Shown in pieces: positions 21,475 to 32,830 of a stretch of 64,000 nucleotides of DNA. Origin of the DNA: Eutreptiella sp. 'Long Island Sound 2002' (taxonomy: Eukaryota; Euglenozoa; Euglenophyceae; Eutreptiales; Eutreptiaceae); assembly GCA_964036045.1 (NCBI GenBank), contig OZ038382.1:2254612-2318611 (forward strand). The letters run 5' to 3'. Numbering within the stretch: the first letter of the stretch is position 1; every line of letters begins with the position of its first letter. The translations under genes and the position numbers were made by a program. The notes below the pieces were generated by a model that was given only the letters and a program-made list of their open reading frames with translations, was not told the origin of the DNA and did no database searches.

Positions 21475-24138
21475 CTGCACAGGTTAGGATCAGAAGTCAT
21501 TCCTGGATGCGATCTAAACATGCGGACCCCCAACTCCTCATCACAGTGTGACGCCGTTTGGGTGCCAAGGAGGGGTACCGAGAAGCAGCACAACGATGAA
21601 AAGGAAGCTGTCCTCCATTATCTTCATTTCTGGTCGTCCGTAGGCCCGAGGTCATGCAACGAGCAAATGGTATGAACCCTCACGCCCCTCCCACCCCCTC
21701 CCAGCACCAAACCACCACTGTAGTCGCTATCACTGCAATGCCCGATTGCCATCGGTCGGATTACGCAGCGTTTCACAAGCCAAGAAACGAAAGACTCAAA
21801 TTCCCTGCTCGCTGCAAAACGTCTGGGCCTCTGACGGTGCATCTCCTATTCATACTCACTCTACACACAACTTCCCCCGTGGACATTGGTCACTGCCAAG
21901 CTGGGCCCAGCATTGAACCTCTCCTCGGAGTTCTTGGCCCCACTTGGGGTTGCAACTGCTTCGCGTCGCGCTTTTTGCTTGCTGCCTGGTCCCTCATGGA
22001 CCTCCTTGCTGTCTCTGCATGCCGTATAGAACGTCACCTCAGGTTCAAGATGGTCCCATATGGACTTTCTCTCCAGTCTGTTTCTGGTTTTGCTGGTTTT
22101 GGATGGGGATTTAGGCTTTCCGCGGCAGTGGCCTCAACACTGGAGCACCGAAATCCAGACCAACACTATTGCCGCCAGCTCATAGGTGGCATGGTATGGC
22201 ATAGGCCATAAACCCCTGGCACCATTTTGGACACCCCAATGGGATTGCGGGGAGGTCAACCCCCAGCCCAAAAGTATGCTAGATCCCCATGCCTCTTTTG
22301 ACTATACACACAGGGGAAGTAAAGTGACAATATCAGATTTTGTGGGAGGAGGAACACTTCAAGAATGTGGTCTAGCAGGGTCTGGCTCAGTTCTGGCTCA
22401 AGTCGATCTGGGCTGCATCCAAATGCCATATTTGAGGTCCCCATAAAAGACGAGGGATGCCATTCGCTCAGCAAGAAGCAGCAAAGGATGTAGCACTAAT
22501 CGCCCACCGTATCCTGATGCTGCCACTGGAGCCATTTAGGATCCACTTCGACATTGGACTCACCTAATGCAAACCCATCCTCCAAATGATCGATCATTCA
22601 AAAAACGTGGAAAGAAGAGGCCTGAACACAATCATACACCAACCATTGATCCTTCACTGATGGCACATGAGGCTTGATTGACTTACCAAAAGCGCCCCTG
22701 CACTCATTGCCCTCTATCGCACAACGTAATTCAACCATGCAATATGACTTTTGGCTTTATTTCATAGCCAAACAAGATTGAAATCCATTTTACCTATGCA
22801 CAACCAAATTAACTCAAATCTTGTTCCAAGAAAATCACCCAAACTGCACGCCGCAGGAAGAGCATTCACATTGGTGCGCTCACTACCAGCAACACAATAC
22901 TTCGAGCATGATCAGGCAAAAACAACATTGAAAAATGTGCAAACAGCAAATGCCGCTGGTGCTGGAGTAGTCGTGCTGACACTAAACCATGAGCCATGCA
23001 TCCCAAACCCCTGAAAGGGTTTGGGATGGCATAGAAATCACGATCACTCGGTGCGCCCCCAACATTCTGAAAACAGCTTATGATGCCCACTTCAAGGGAC
23101 CCACACGGTGGGGCACATGAGGTAATCGGGGTTCATGTGCAAATGAAAAACCAGTCTTCAGAAGCAGGGTCGGATGGGCACCTAGTGGCCATGGGGGTGA
23201 GCAAAGTGGGAGGCATCACAAAACGACGCTAAAAATGCTGAAGTGGTTTTCGGGCAACAGAACACACGTAGAAAACTGCAAACGCCACAGGAGATGGTTT
23301 CAAACAGGGTTGCTTAAACAGGGGGGAGGCGGGGCTGGCAGATGAGAACTGGCTGAGACAATCTGGCCTGGGTACACCGGGAGGTTACAGTCGGGACCAT
23401 TTGTCTTGTGGACACTGGTGCCCAAGTGATATATGAGTGTGGGAAGATACTGATCTGAAAGATCTGGCAACCAAGAAAATGACCAGATAAAGCCTCAACA
23501 TCACCCAGCCAATCCTCTCAGCCCCAATCCCGCCTCCAGTTCAGCTCCAGTCCACCTCCTGCCCACCATCGGTCCAACTGCAGCCAATCCACCTTCAGTG
23601 CCACCCCGTCAGTATGTTCTTAGAACCGACACATTGGGGCCTGCCGCACGCCTTTCTGGACATCCAACCCAACCCTCCATCGATCCCCAAACGTGCACAC
23701 CTTATTGGCAAAATCTGACAATTGCTCATGGGAATATGCAAAGCTTTCTTCACTCCATAGCACAGGCAGCAGCAGCGGGTCCTGAAAGGGGCACATGAAA
23801 CCCTGGGAAAATGGCAGCTGCACAGACAGAAAAAAGAGGAAGCCAGGTCTACATCATATTCAGACTGCTGGCTCAGAGACACATAATTTGCACTGCGCAA
23901 CTAGGTTTTCGGGTTTGAGGGAGGTCAAAAATCTGGAGACATGTTTTGTGCAGGCAGTTGAGGGGTGGTATTACTATGTGGTGTGCCACACATTATGCTG
24001 GACTATAAATGGCATTGGTTCAGGAATGACACAGCGACGGTTGCTTGTCACGCCAGGCTTGTCCAAAGTGCAACTGCATTCGACGGCTGGAAAGATTTGT
24101 AAGCCTCACAAAATAGCCCAGGCCTATTCTTGAACCGC
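21475..24138. other. no supported gene
   Basis: No frame shows convincing protein features and no repeat family stands out, apart from a direct repeat (GCCTATTCT...GCTGACAC and a variant) at 24121-24173 just before the satellite block. Confidence 0.4.
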
Positions 24139-24260
24139 TGACACTACACTACACTACACGGCCTATTCTGAAGCCACTGACACCATACAACACTTCACTA
24201 GTGTAGTGTAGTGTAGTGCAGTGCAGTGCAGTGCAGTGTAGTGTAGTGTAGTGTAGTGTA
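24139..24260. repeat. left border of satellite block, CACTA then TAGTG orientation
   Basis: A short CACTA run (about 24144-24157) is followed, after 40 bp, by a short TAGTG run with TGCAG variants (24200-24260). The same orientation switch is seen at the right border near 28140-28230. Confidence 0.7.
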
Positions 24261-25832
24261 GGAGGAGGAGGAGGGGGGGGGAGGAGCGCCTGCCGCGGTC
24301 CCACGTACGGTGAGCCTTGGCGTCGTCCCCCGGGGGCCCCACGCAGGCACAGCCGAGGGAGTCCTCCGTCTTACCTCCGCTAGAGTAAGACGAATCTCGT
24401 CGCACACCTGAGAACGCCCCTCCCAGCAGGCCGTCTGGGTCAAAGCGCCGGTGTACGACAACGCTACGGTCCGATCTGCTCTCCGGTCCCGGCCACCGAC
24501 CGCTCCGAACTGTCCTGGGTCCACCCGAGGTAGTGTCCCAGGATCAACGGGCACGGAAGGTGTGGGTCTCCCGGGGCATCACCCCCGACTTGAAAACGTC
24601 GCCGGGCTAAATAGAACGCGGCCCAGCACGACTATGCGCACTGCCGGCGGGCTGAGTACCGCCGGCGTCGCGAGTACGGTCACGCTACACGATCACGCGC
24701 ACCGCCGGTGGCCTGGGTACCCCCGGGTTCTGTGAGTGCGGGACGTGCGTCACAGCCATAGCACCACGGTGGTGCACCGCCGTGGAGGTCACCGACGACG
24801 CCCGGCCGCAAAGGCCGAGCCCAAACGACGAGCCCTACGATACGTGCACCGAGACGGCACGTGACCGAGAAAGTGGCACCACGATGGTGCCCGAGCGAGA
24901 CGGCGACGTTCGCCGATGGCACGTGAGGCGGTGAGTACCGCCGATGACTCGTCACCTCTGCACGGGGTGTCACGGAGGGTGGCGGAGCGCCAGGTGCAGA
25001 CCCCGCCATGGTGCCTCGAGTATTGGCCTGGAGGACACACCATGGCCAGGCTGGCGCACGAAGACCGTTTGGGCAGCGCCACGGTGGCGCTCTGCCCTGA
25101 AGGTTGCGCCACGACGGCGCACATGTACGTTGACTGCACCACGGTGGTGCCACGTCACTGAACTGGCGCCACGTCGGCGCAGGGCTGTCTAGGCAGCGCC
25201 GCGGTGGCGTTCTGCCCTGAGGATTGCGCCACGATGGCGCACATGTACGTTGGCGGCACCACGATGGCGCTCTGCCACTGAACTGGCGCCACGGAGGCAT
25301 AGGGCTGTCTGGGCAGTGCCACGACGGCGCCGTGCCCCGAACACTGCGCCACGGCGGCACACGTGCACGTTGGCTGCACCACGGTGGTGTGATGCCACTG
25401 AAGTGGCGCCACGTTGGCGTTGGATTGTTTGGGCGGCGCCGTGGCGGCGCTCTGCCGAGAAGGCCGCGCCACGACGGCGTTCTGCACTGAAGGCCGCGCC
25501 ACGACGGCGCACGGGTACGTTCGCGGCACCACGATGGTGCCCTGCCACTGAGCCCGCGCCATGTCGGCGCAGAGCTGTTGGGGCAGGCGCCACGTTGGCG
25601 TCTGGCGGTCGGGGGGAGGCCACGTATGTGCATCTGTCCCCCACAGGACTGCATGTCTGCCCAGGGAGGGGTCCTGGACGGTTGGCGGGCGGGGTGGGCC
25701 TGGCCTGACACAGGGAAGACGCACGAGAAATCGAGACGTATCACGACTAGCTTCGAGCGTGGCAGTGCGTGTGGGCAATCCGTCCCACAGCTACCATCCT
25801 GAGGGTTTTTAGACTGGTGCCAGGTCACCAGT
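24261..25832. repeat. 1,572-bp satellite unit, copy 1
   Basis: Repeated at 26038-27609 with an offset of exactly 1,777 bp. I saw no difference between the copies, including the G9 run at the start. The unit starts GAGGAGGAGG, contains many inverted repeats (for example GCCGGCGG...CCGCCGGC with 8-bp arms near 24640) and a 530-bp phased palindrome array. Long open frames on both strands come from the array and are not taken as genes. Confidence 0.9.
25076..25605. repeat. array of 18 palindromes at 30-bp steps (copy 1)
   Basis: Each 30-bp unit begins with a 15-bp palindromic core: arms GCGCC/GGCGC or GCACC/GGTGC around ACGNN. Core starts are 25076, 25106, 25136, 25166 and so on to 25556 with no drift; the last is at 25587. 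Units fall into four types that repeat as A-B-C-D every 120 bp, with one extra A in the fourth cycle. Type C always carries the GCACC arm, usually with a matching change in the other arm. Confidence 0.9.
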
Positions 25833-26037
25833 GTGTAGTGTAGTGTAGTGTAGTGTAGTGTAGTGTAGTGTAGTGTAGTGTAGTGTAGTGTAGTGTAGTG
25901 TAGTGTAGTGTAGTGCGGTGTAGTGTAGTGTAGTGTAGTGTAGTGTAGTGTAGTGTAGTGTAGTGTAGTGTAGTGTAGTGTAGTGTAGTGTAGTGTAGTG
26001 TAGTGTAGTGTAGTGTAGTGTAGTGTAGTGTAGTGTA
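25833..26037. repeat. TAGTG pentanucleotide array 1
   Basis: About 40 TAGTG units joining the two 1,572-bp copies, with one TGCGG variant at 25914, 81 bp from the array start. Confidence 0.95.
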
Positions 26038-27609
26038 GGAGGAGGAGGAGGGGGGGGGAGGAGCGCCTGCCGCGGTCCCACGTACGGTGAGCCTTGGCGT
26101 CGTCCCCCGGGGGCCCCACGCAGGCACAGCCGAGGGAGTCCTCCGTCTTACCTCCGCTAGAGTAAGACGAATCTCGTCGCACACCTGAGAACGCCCCTCC
26201 CAGCAGGCCGTCTGGGTCAAAGCGCCGGTGTACGACAACGCTACGGTCCGATCTGCTCTCCGGTCCCGGCCACCGACCGCTCCGAACTGTCCTGGGTCCA
26301 CCCGAGGTAGTGTCCCAGGATCAACGGGCACGGAAGGTGTGGGTCTCCCGGGGCATCACCCCCGACTTGAAAACGTCGCCGGGCTAAATAGAACGCGGCC
26401 CAGCACGACTATGCGCACTGCCGGCGGGCTGAGTACCGCCGGCGTCGCGAGTACGGTCACGCTACACGATCACGCGCACCGCCGGTGGCCTGGGTACCCC
26501 CGGGTTCTGTGAGTGCGGGACGTGCGTCACAGCCATAGCACCACGGTGGTGCACCGCCGTGGAGGTCACCGACGACGCCCGGCCGCAAAGGCCGAGCCCA
26601 AACGACGAGCCCTACGATACGTGCACCGAGACGGCACGTGACCGAGAAAGTGGCACCACGATGGTGCCCGAGCGAGACGGCGACGTTCGCCGATGGCACG
26701 TGAGGCGGTGAGTACCGCCGATGACTCGTCACCTCTGCACGGGGTGTCACGGAGGGTGGCGGAGCGCCAGGTGCAGACCCCGCCATGGTGCCTCGAGTAT
26801 TGGCCTGGAGGACACACCATGGCCAGGCTGGCGCACGAAGACCGTTTGGGCAGCGCCACGGTGGCGCTCTGCCCTGAAGGTTGCGCCACGACGGCGCACA
26901 TGTACGTTGACTGCACCACGGTGGTGCCACGTCACTGAACTGGCGCCACGTCGGCGCAGGGCTGTCTAGGCAGCGCCGCGGTGGCGTTCTGCCCTGAGGA
27001 TTGCGCCACGATGGCGCACATGTACGTTGGCGGCACCACGATGGCGCTCTGCCACTGAACTGGCGCCACGGAGGCATAGGGCTGTCTGGGCAGTGCCACG
27101 ACGGCGCCGTGCCCCGAACACTGCGCCACGGCGGCACACGTGCACGTTGGCTGCACCACGGTGGTGTGATGCCACTGAAGTGGCGCCACGTTGGCGTTGG
27201 ATTGTTTGGGCGGCGCCGTGGCGGCGCTCTGCCGAGAAGGCCGCGCCACGACGGCGTTCTGCACTGAAGGCCGCGCCACGACGGCGCACGGGTACGTTCG
27301 CGGCACCACGATGGTGCCCTGCCACTGAGCCCGCGCCATGTCGGCGCAGAGCTGTTGGGGCAGGCGCCACGTTGGCGTCTGGCGGTCGGGGGGAGGCCAC
27401 GTATGTGCATCTGTCCCCCACAGGACTGCATGTCTGCCCAGGGAGGGGTCCTGGACGGTTGGCGGGCGGGGTGGGCCTGGCCTGACACAGGGAAGACGCA
27501 CGAGAAATCGAGACGTATCACGACTAGCTTCGAGCGTGGCAGTGCGTGTGGGCAATCCGTCCCACAGCTACCATCCTGAGGGTTTTTAGACTGGTGCCAG
27601 GTCACCAGT
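26038..27609. repeat. 1,572-bp satellite unit, copy 2
   Basis: Second copy of the unit at 24261-25832, apparently identical throughout. Its start and end flanks are TAGTG arrays on both sides. Confidence 0.9.
26853..27382. repeat. array of 18 palindromes at 30-bp steps (copy 2)
   Basis: Same palindrome array as 25076-25605, shifted by 1,777 bp. Confidence 0.9.
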
Positions 27610-28140
27610 GTGTAGTGTAGTGTAGTGTAGTGTAGTGTAGTGTAGTGTAGTGTAGTGTAGTGTAGTGTAGTGTAGTGTAGTGTAGTGTAGTGCGGTGTAG
27701 TGTAGTGTAGTGTAGTGTAGTGTAGTGTAGTGTAGTGTAGTGTAGTGTAGTGTAGTGTAGTGTAGTGTAGTGTAGTGTAGTGTAGTGTAGTGTAGTGTAG
27801 TGTAGTGTAGTGTAGTGTAGTGTAGTGTAGTGTAGTGCGGTGTAGTGTAGTGTAGTGTAGTGTAGTGTAGTGTAGTGTAGTGTAGTGTAGTGTAGTGTAG
27901 TGTAGTGTAGTGTAGTGTAGTGTAGTGTAGTGTAGTGTAGTGTAGTGTAGTGTAGTGTAGTGTAGTGTAGTGTAGTGTAGTGTAGTGCGGTGTAGTGTAG
28001 TGTAGTGTAGTGTAGTGTAGTGTAGTGTAGTGTAGTGTAGTGTAGTGTAGTGTAGTGTAGTGTAGTGTAGTGTAGTGTAGTGTAGTGTAGTGTAGTGTAG
28101 TGTAGTGTAGTGTAGTGTAGTGCGGTGCAGTGTGGCGTAG
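27610..28140. repeat. TAGTG pentanucleotide array 2
   Basis: About 530 bp of TAGTG with TGCGG variants at 27691, 27836, 27986 and 28121 (steps 145, 150, 135). The first variant lies 81 bp from the start, as in array 1, so this array is an extended relative. The minus-strand HYTTL-repeat frame is a by-product. Confidence 0.95.
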
Positions 28141-28479
28141 TGTAGTGTGCCAACTGCACTACAATCACACTATGCACTGCACTTCACTACACACTATACT
28201 TCACTACACACTACACCACACTACACCATATTCGTGTTCAGGAATGTAAGATGCGGCCGAAATGTAGTGGCTGGATCATGCATGTTGCTTTCTGCCGCTC
28301 ACGATCACCTGCCATATAGAGCACCCATTTCTGCACAAGTGGATTAGGGCTGGCAATGAGTCCACATTCAGCTGGCACCAAGGTATAATGGAGTGTGGTC
28401 TTGTGCAGTGTGGGCTTGTGTAGTGTGGTGTAGTGCAGCAGGTCATTGTCGTAGTGCAGTGTAGTGTAGTCACGCCGTC
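28141..28479. repeat. right border, degenerate CACTA/TAGTG sequence
   Basis: Scattered CACTACAC phrases (28165-28230) in the opposite orientation to the array, then further degenerate TAGTG phrases at 28400-28470. It looks like eroded satellite. Confidence 0.6.
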
Positions 28480-28750
28480 CTGAGGCTGAGGAGGGGGGGT
28501 CAGGAAAGTATGCCCGTTCGGAGGCTGGGGGCAGAGGCTGAGGTGTGACCTGGGAAGACATAGATGACACATTAAACCGCCATGTCTCCACCCACAAGTT
28601 CTCCTGCTCCCGTAACAATCGTCGCACTGTGATTCCCGTCCGTGGCTCAGTGTCCCAGACGGGCCCGTGCCGCTTCGGATCCGCTCTCATCCCCTCCACA
28701 GCCGCGGCTACAGCAGCATCCACTCCCATAAAGTGAGGAAGGGTGATCAT
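28480..28750 (-). CDS. protein-like open segment, unknown
   Basis: From ATG at 28750 the frame encodes about 90 residues of ordinary globular composition (segments MITLPHFMGVDAAVAAAVEG, WDTEPRTGITVRRLLREQE, LWVETWRFNVSSMSSQ) and a Pro/Ser-rich tail, then runs into satellite-derived codons. The frame is also open upstream. A donor-like CCCAG|GTCACA occurs near 28552. No family is recognised; it may be an exon truncated by satellite growth. Confidence 0.35.
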
Positions 28751-28915
28751 AGCCGGAAGCAATATGCCTCGGGAGACCTGAGGGGTCGACCGTTGGCAGC
28801 GCAGAGCACAAAGGCAGCGGACACAGCGAGGGGCTTGCGTCATACGATCTCGCTGTTTATGCACCAGCCCCTCGAGTCACGCGAGTTCCAGAGAGCGCCA
28901 CATTGCAGGACACGG

Positions 28916-28963
28916 TCACTGGCATTGGTGGAGGACACAGTGACTGGCCACCAATGCCAGTGA
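28916..28963. repeat. perfect 16-bp inverted repeat
   Basis: TCACTGGCATTGGTGG and CCACCAATGCCAGTGA are exact complements separated by 16 nt. The left arm and loop also repeat the phrase AGGACAC(G/A)GT. Confidence 0.8.
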
Positions 28964-29084
28964 GAGGTCTTGTGCCGAGGACAGTGCGGTGCGGACACTA
29001 CAGGGGGACTCTGTGGGCCCCCGAACATCGATGCGTGGGCGGGACGTTGGTACCCCCCCTCCCCCTTGCGCAAGCACGGCCGCG

Positions 29085-29625
29085 GTCCCAAAAGTCAGGT
29101 CAAAACGGCGGTTCAACGCCCACCCCGTGCTTATACAAGGCCGTGCATGCGCGCGACACATGTGACAGCAAACGTGTGGGGGGGCCCTTAGATGGGGATG
29201 GCGATGGGCTGCGAATGGGGAAGAGCACTTTATCAAAAGCGGGATTATGCTCAATCTCCCTCCCATTCCGCATGTCCTTCAAATGGATGTAGTTGTCCCC
29301 ATTACGAGAGGGACCAAAAATATTGGCAGACACATGTTCCCCAGTGCTTCAAACGTACGTGACAGCCATGCCGGGAATAACATTGTTGGCCATGGCTGAA
29401 AATCACATCAGAACAAACAGCATTGGGTTGCAATGTCTGGTACAATGTTGTTATGAACACAATGCACTATCACAAACACGACTGAGCCCCTTTTTCCCTG
29501 AACAAATACACTGCAAACACCCAATCTTCCATTCTGGACCACAAAAACAGCGGTCCCAAAATTTCCTCAAAACAGCGGTTCAACGCCCACCCCGTGCTTA
29601 GACAAGGCCGTGCATGCGCAAGGGG
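29085..29625. repeat. pair of ~65-bp direct repeats
   Basis: A phrase containing CGGTTCAACGCCCACCCCGT followed by GCTTAnACAAGGCCGTGCATG occurs at about 29109 and 29576, each preceded by GGTCCCAAAA. The two copies are 467 bp apart. Confidence 0.75.
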
Positions 29626-31800
29626 GGGGGGGGGGGTACTGGAGGCTGCAGAGAGGGGGCGGGGGACGACGGCGCGGGCGGATTGGCGCATCGGTTGACA
29701 AGCACGCCGGTGCTGGCAGAGGCAGCAGAGACCCGCCGTTGCGCTCAATTCAGGCCTCCGTCGCACTCCGATAATGTGGGCAATACAGGCTTGTGCTGGG
29801 GTCTACCCCACGGGGGGGGGGGGGGTTATGAGGGCAAAAAAGAGTTTGTGTGCCTAATTCGCTCTCTATTCAAAATTTCATTTTCCCCCAGAAGAATTTT
29901 GTTTGGGGTGTGTCAGGAACGAGAGGCCATTTACCCCCCCGCCCCCCCGTGGGCAAGGGAATGACTGGTGCGGACAGGGGCCTGGCCCTACCGCACTGCG
30001 GGTGAGTTCGGTAGGGGATGGCTCCAGCCGCAGCCCAGTCGCTGCCCAAGCCCGCAACCCTCGCGTGAAGGGCGCGGTAGAAGCCACAGTCCCTGGGCAA
30101 TGAGGAGACATGTGCGCCGCGTGGTCTGTGAAGCTCAGGGCCCGAGGACACCCGAGAGCACCGCAGAGCGAGTCCAGGAATACGGGCTGGAGGCCCGCAG
30201 TCGATGGAGCACACACATGTCGTCCAGGGGACGTGTAAGGCACTGCAGATTGCAGTGCCGCAAGCGCTGCGTGCCACACCGAGTGCCACAGGGCACGCGG
30301 CTGCACTCCGATGGGAAATACCCGGTGCTCCGCCACCCTCCGGCACCGTGCCCCCCAACCCACATCATCGGCGCAGGCGTTCCTCAACCTTTTTCTCGTT
30401 GCAGAACCAATTGCCCCCCGTCCCCCGCTGTGGCGAGGTCATTGAAGACGCAGGGCCACATCGGGCAGGACTCCCTTTCGGACGACAAAAGGACAGTCAC
30501 GCTCCTGTCCGTCCGCCCATCCGTCCGTCCAACGACTGTGTGGGCGAATTCCTGGACCATGTGCACTGACCCCTGGTCCGAGACCATTGCTTTGGGGCTT
30601 CTTTGGACGCAAGGCTCGCCAGATGAAAAAAAAAGAGAGACAAAAACGGATGGTCCCCCAAGTGCCCCTTGTACCACTAGTCACATCCCCAGCTCTACCC
30701 CCCCATGGCGTCCACTCCTCTGCTGGGACCAGCAGGCCTCACAGGCACAACCACCCAGGGCCGGGAGGTGCGGAGGGTGCTCGCCACCACAGTCCGCTTG
30801 TTGGTGGGCGGTTGTCGGTTGACCGCCCGCAGTTGGTCATGAACGGCCAGCGTTCGCCAGTCCGCTGAGGTTCGTTGGAGGTCAACCGGCGCTTGGCCAA
30901 AGGGCATGCGACAACCCCTTTTTTTCTCGAATGCCCCGTGCCCCAGGTCCTGCCTACGACTTGCACCTACTTGCACCCCATGTGGGGGGTCGTGACCCCT
31001 GGCAAGCCCTTCCCTGTATCATGCCAAAACAGCCGGTCGCGGCAGCAGCTTTTGCATTGTTTGCCCTTGGGTGCGCCGCGCAGACGCTCCCTGATTTGTG
31101 TCTGCTGCGGTTTGTGCTGGGATTTGAAGAGCTTCGGAGTTAGATGAAGGGAAAAATTGCAGAGAAATCCATGGTACGCAGACAGCAATCAGAGTGATGG
31201 GCACAAGGTTAACCACATGGGGCCATTCGGGTACAGCCCAGAGCCCAGAGAGGCTATTTTGGGGGTACGTGGGGGTTGCCCCGTTGCAGTACGTGCAGTT
31301 GTCTGTACGTACTCTGTCATGCACGGGGGCAACGATGCCGGCCGGCCAGTGACGCAGTGACGCTGGGGGCCGTTGCAGGGACAACAACCGCAACAACGAA
31401 TGGCACGAATCCAGCGACTATTGTGTCCTCTCCCCCGGGACTGGCAGGAGACACGAGGCCTGACAGAAATACGAGGCCTGGCGAGGAGTGTTTGGCTGGA
31501 GGCACTGGCCCTCATTCCGGTGATGCCGTTCACACAAAAAAAAAAAGCTGGAGCCCCCGCACGCTAGTGGCATACATGAGCCAGTTCACCCTTTGGTGCC
31601 ACTCCTTGCACTCGCGCCTCTCCTGCCCCCCATGGCGTCCATGGCGCTAACCCACGGCCCTGACGTTCGGCGGGTCTGCGCCCCCACCGATACGCGCTGC
31701 CGCCCCCCTCCCAATGCGACATTTCGTCCTCTGGTTGAGCGCCGGTCGTTGGGGGGGGGGGGGGGGGGGCTGCTATTCAGAATGGTTTCGTTCTGAAGCA
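29626..31800. other. no supported gene
   Basis: Several G or C runs and long overlapping frames, none with a domain. A plus-strand stretch at 30380-30560 and its complement show no splice-consistent structure. Confidence 0.35.
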
Positions 31801-31913
31801 TCACTCGCCCCAGCCTTGGAGGGCATTTCGTCCGTTCTGTACGGTGCGGGGCCTGAAATAGTGCAGGATCTTGTTCGCGGAGTCTCGCGTGTCTTCGGAG
31901 TTAGCGAGTAGAT
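31801..31913 (-). CDS. candidate terminal exon, unknown protein
   Basis: An acceptor with a clear pyrimidine/C tract (GCAACCCCCGCAG|AT) is followed by 36 codons (including EDTRDSANKILHYFRPRTV) and a TGA at 31801. Joining to 32097-32251 completes a GAT codon (G|AT) and keeps the frame. The family is unknown. Confidence 0.35.
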
Positions 31914-32096
31914 CTGCGGGGGTTGCGGCTGGAGCGACCCTCACCCGCTCTGTCGCTCCGGAATCCTGGTGCACTGCACTGTTCCAATGGTGCACTGGTT
32001 CGATGGCCGTTCAGACCCAAAGCAGCCTCCCAACAGCCGGCGCAACACTGCGGCCAGAATCCCCAACCCCATGCCACCCCACCCCGCAGGTCTCAC

Positions 32097-32251
32097 CTGA
32101 AGGCAGGCCGATGAATGGACTATTGGGACGCGATACAATGCAAAGCACAAGGGAACAAGGACGGACCCAGAGCGCAGTCACATTGGCCGTGCCTTCGATG
32201 GTGGTGTGGTACCGGTCGTCGACGCGGAACGTGGACCGGTCGACGGCATAT
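32097..32251 (-). CDS. candidate internal exon, unknown protein
   Basis: Bounded by an acceptor (ACCCTCTTCAG|A) and a strong donor (CTTCAG|GTGAGA). It encodes about 51 residues including VDDRYHTTIEGTANVTALWV and a moderately hydrophobic SLVLCIV. The 3' phase matches the exon at 31801-31913. It could belong to the CD36-like gene above it or to a separate gene; no catalytic or membrane signature decides this. Confidence 0.35.
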
Positions 32252-32779
32252 CTGAAGAGGGTCGTGCAGCGATTGGGCGATCGTGCAGCACCCTTCCGCC
32301 AAGGGACGGTCGCGCTGTCAAAACCCTCAACATGACGAGAAATCGACAGACCCCACCCACCCTGCACGGATCCGCGCCGCCCTACCCCCTCTCCCCAGAC
32401 TTCCCTTTCCCCACAGACGCCTCATTCGTCCCCGTCGCCCCGGGCCCCCCAAAACCCTCCCCCTGCCTTCAACGCGCGTGGTAACTTCGGGGCAGTGCCA
32501 TGGCATCTTTGTGCAGGGGGTGCACGGGTGCCTCATTGTCACCGCATGAAGCGCCTGGGACCTCATGGTCTGGTGCATCATCATCCGGCACAGGCCCTGT
32601 GGCTGCAGGGCATAATGGAGTGGAGTGTAGGTGCAGCCGGGCGCATGGAGTGTGGCTGCAGTACCGCGCTTGGAATAAGTGGTCGTCAAGGCCCAAATCC
32701 GGGGATACTACAGGGGATTGCATGTACTCCCCCCGTAAGGGTGTCGTTGCAGGGGTAGGGTGTCCTACCTCTACGGTAC

Positions 32780-32830
32780 CCGGCGGTCCATGGCGGTGCT
32801 CTCGATGAGCAGGCTGACCCTCTGGCGGTA
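32780..32830 (-). CDS. candidate short exon, CD36-like strand
   Basis: Seventeen codons, phase 0 at both ends, after TAGACTGCCAG and before a weak donor (CGG|GTACCG). The peptide YRQRVSLLIEST resembles the conserved (K/R)R.Q(V/I)N strand near the end of the CD36 ectodomain. It is short, so chance is quite possible; its place on the same strand below the other CD36-like exons is the main support. Confidence 0.3.

Noticed and set aside
25076-25605. CRISPR array
   Set aside because: Regular 30-bp spacing, but units are contiguous with no unique spacers, no cas genes are present, and the context is eukaryotic.
24680-26182. 500-codon minus-strand open frame over the satellite block, and its 382-codon partner in copy 2
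   Set aside because: The frame runs through 30-bp palindromes and TAGTG repeats. A 30-bp unit without stops is open in several frames on both strands, and the copies carry no independent sign of coding.
27602-28177. HYTTL-repeat protein
   Set aside because: Direct translation of the TAGTG microsatellite.
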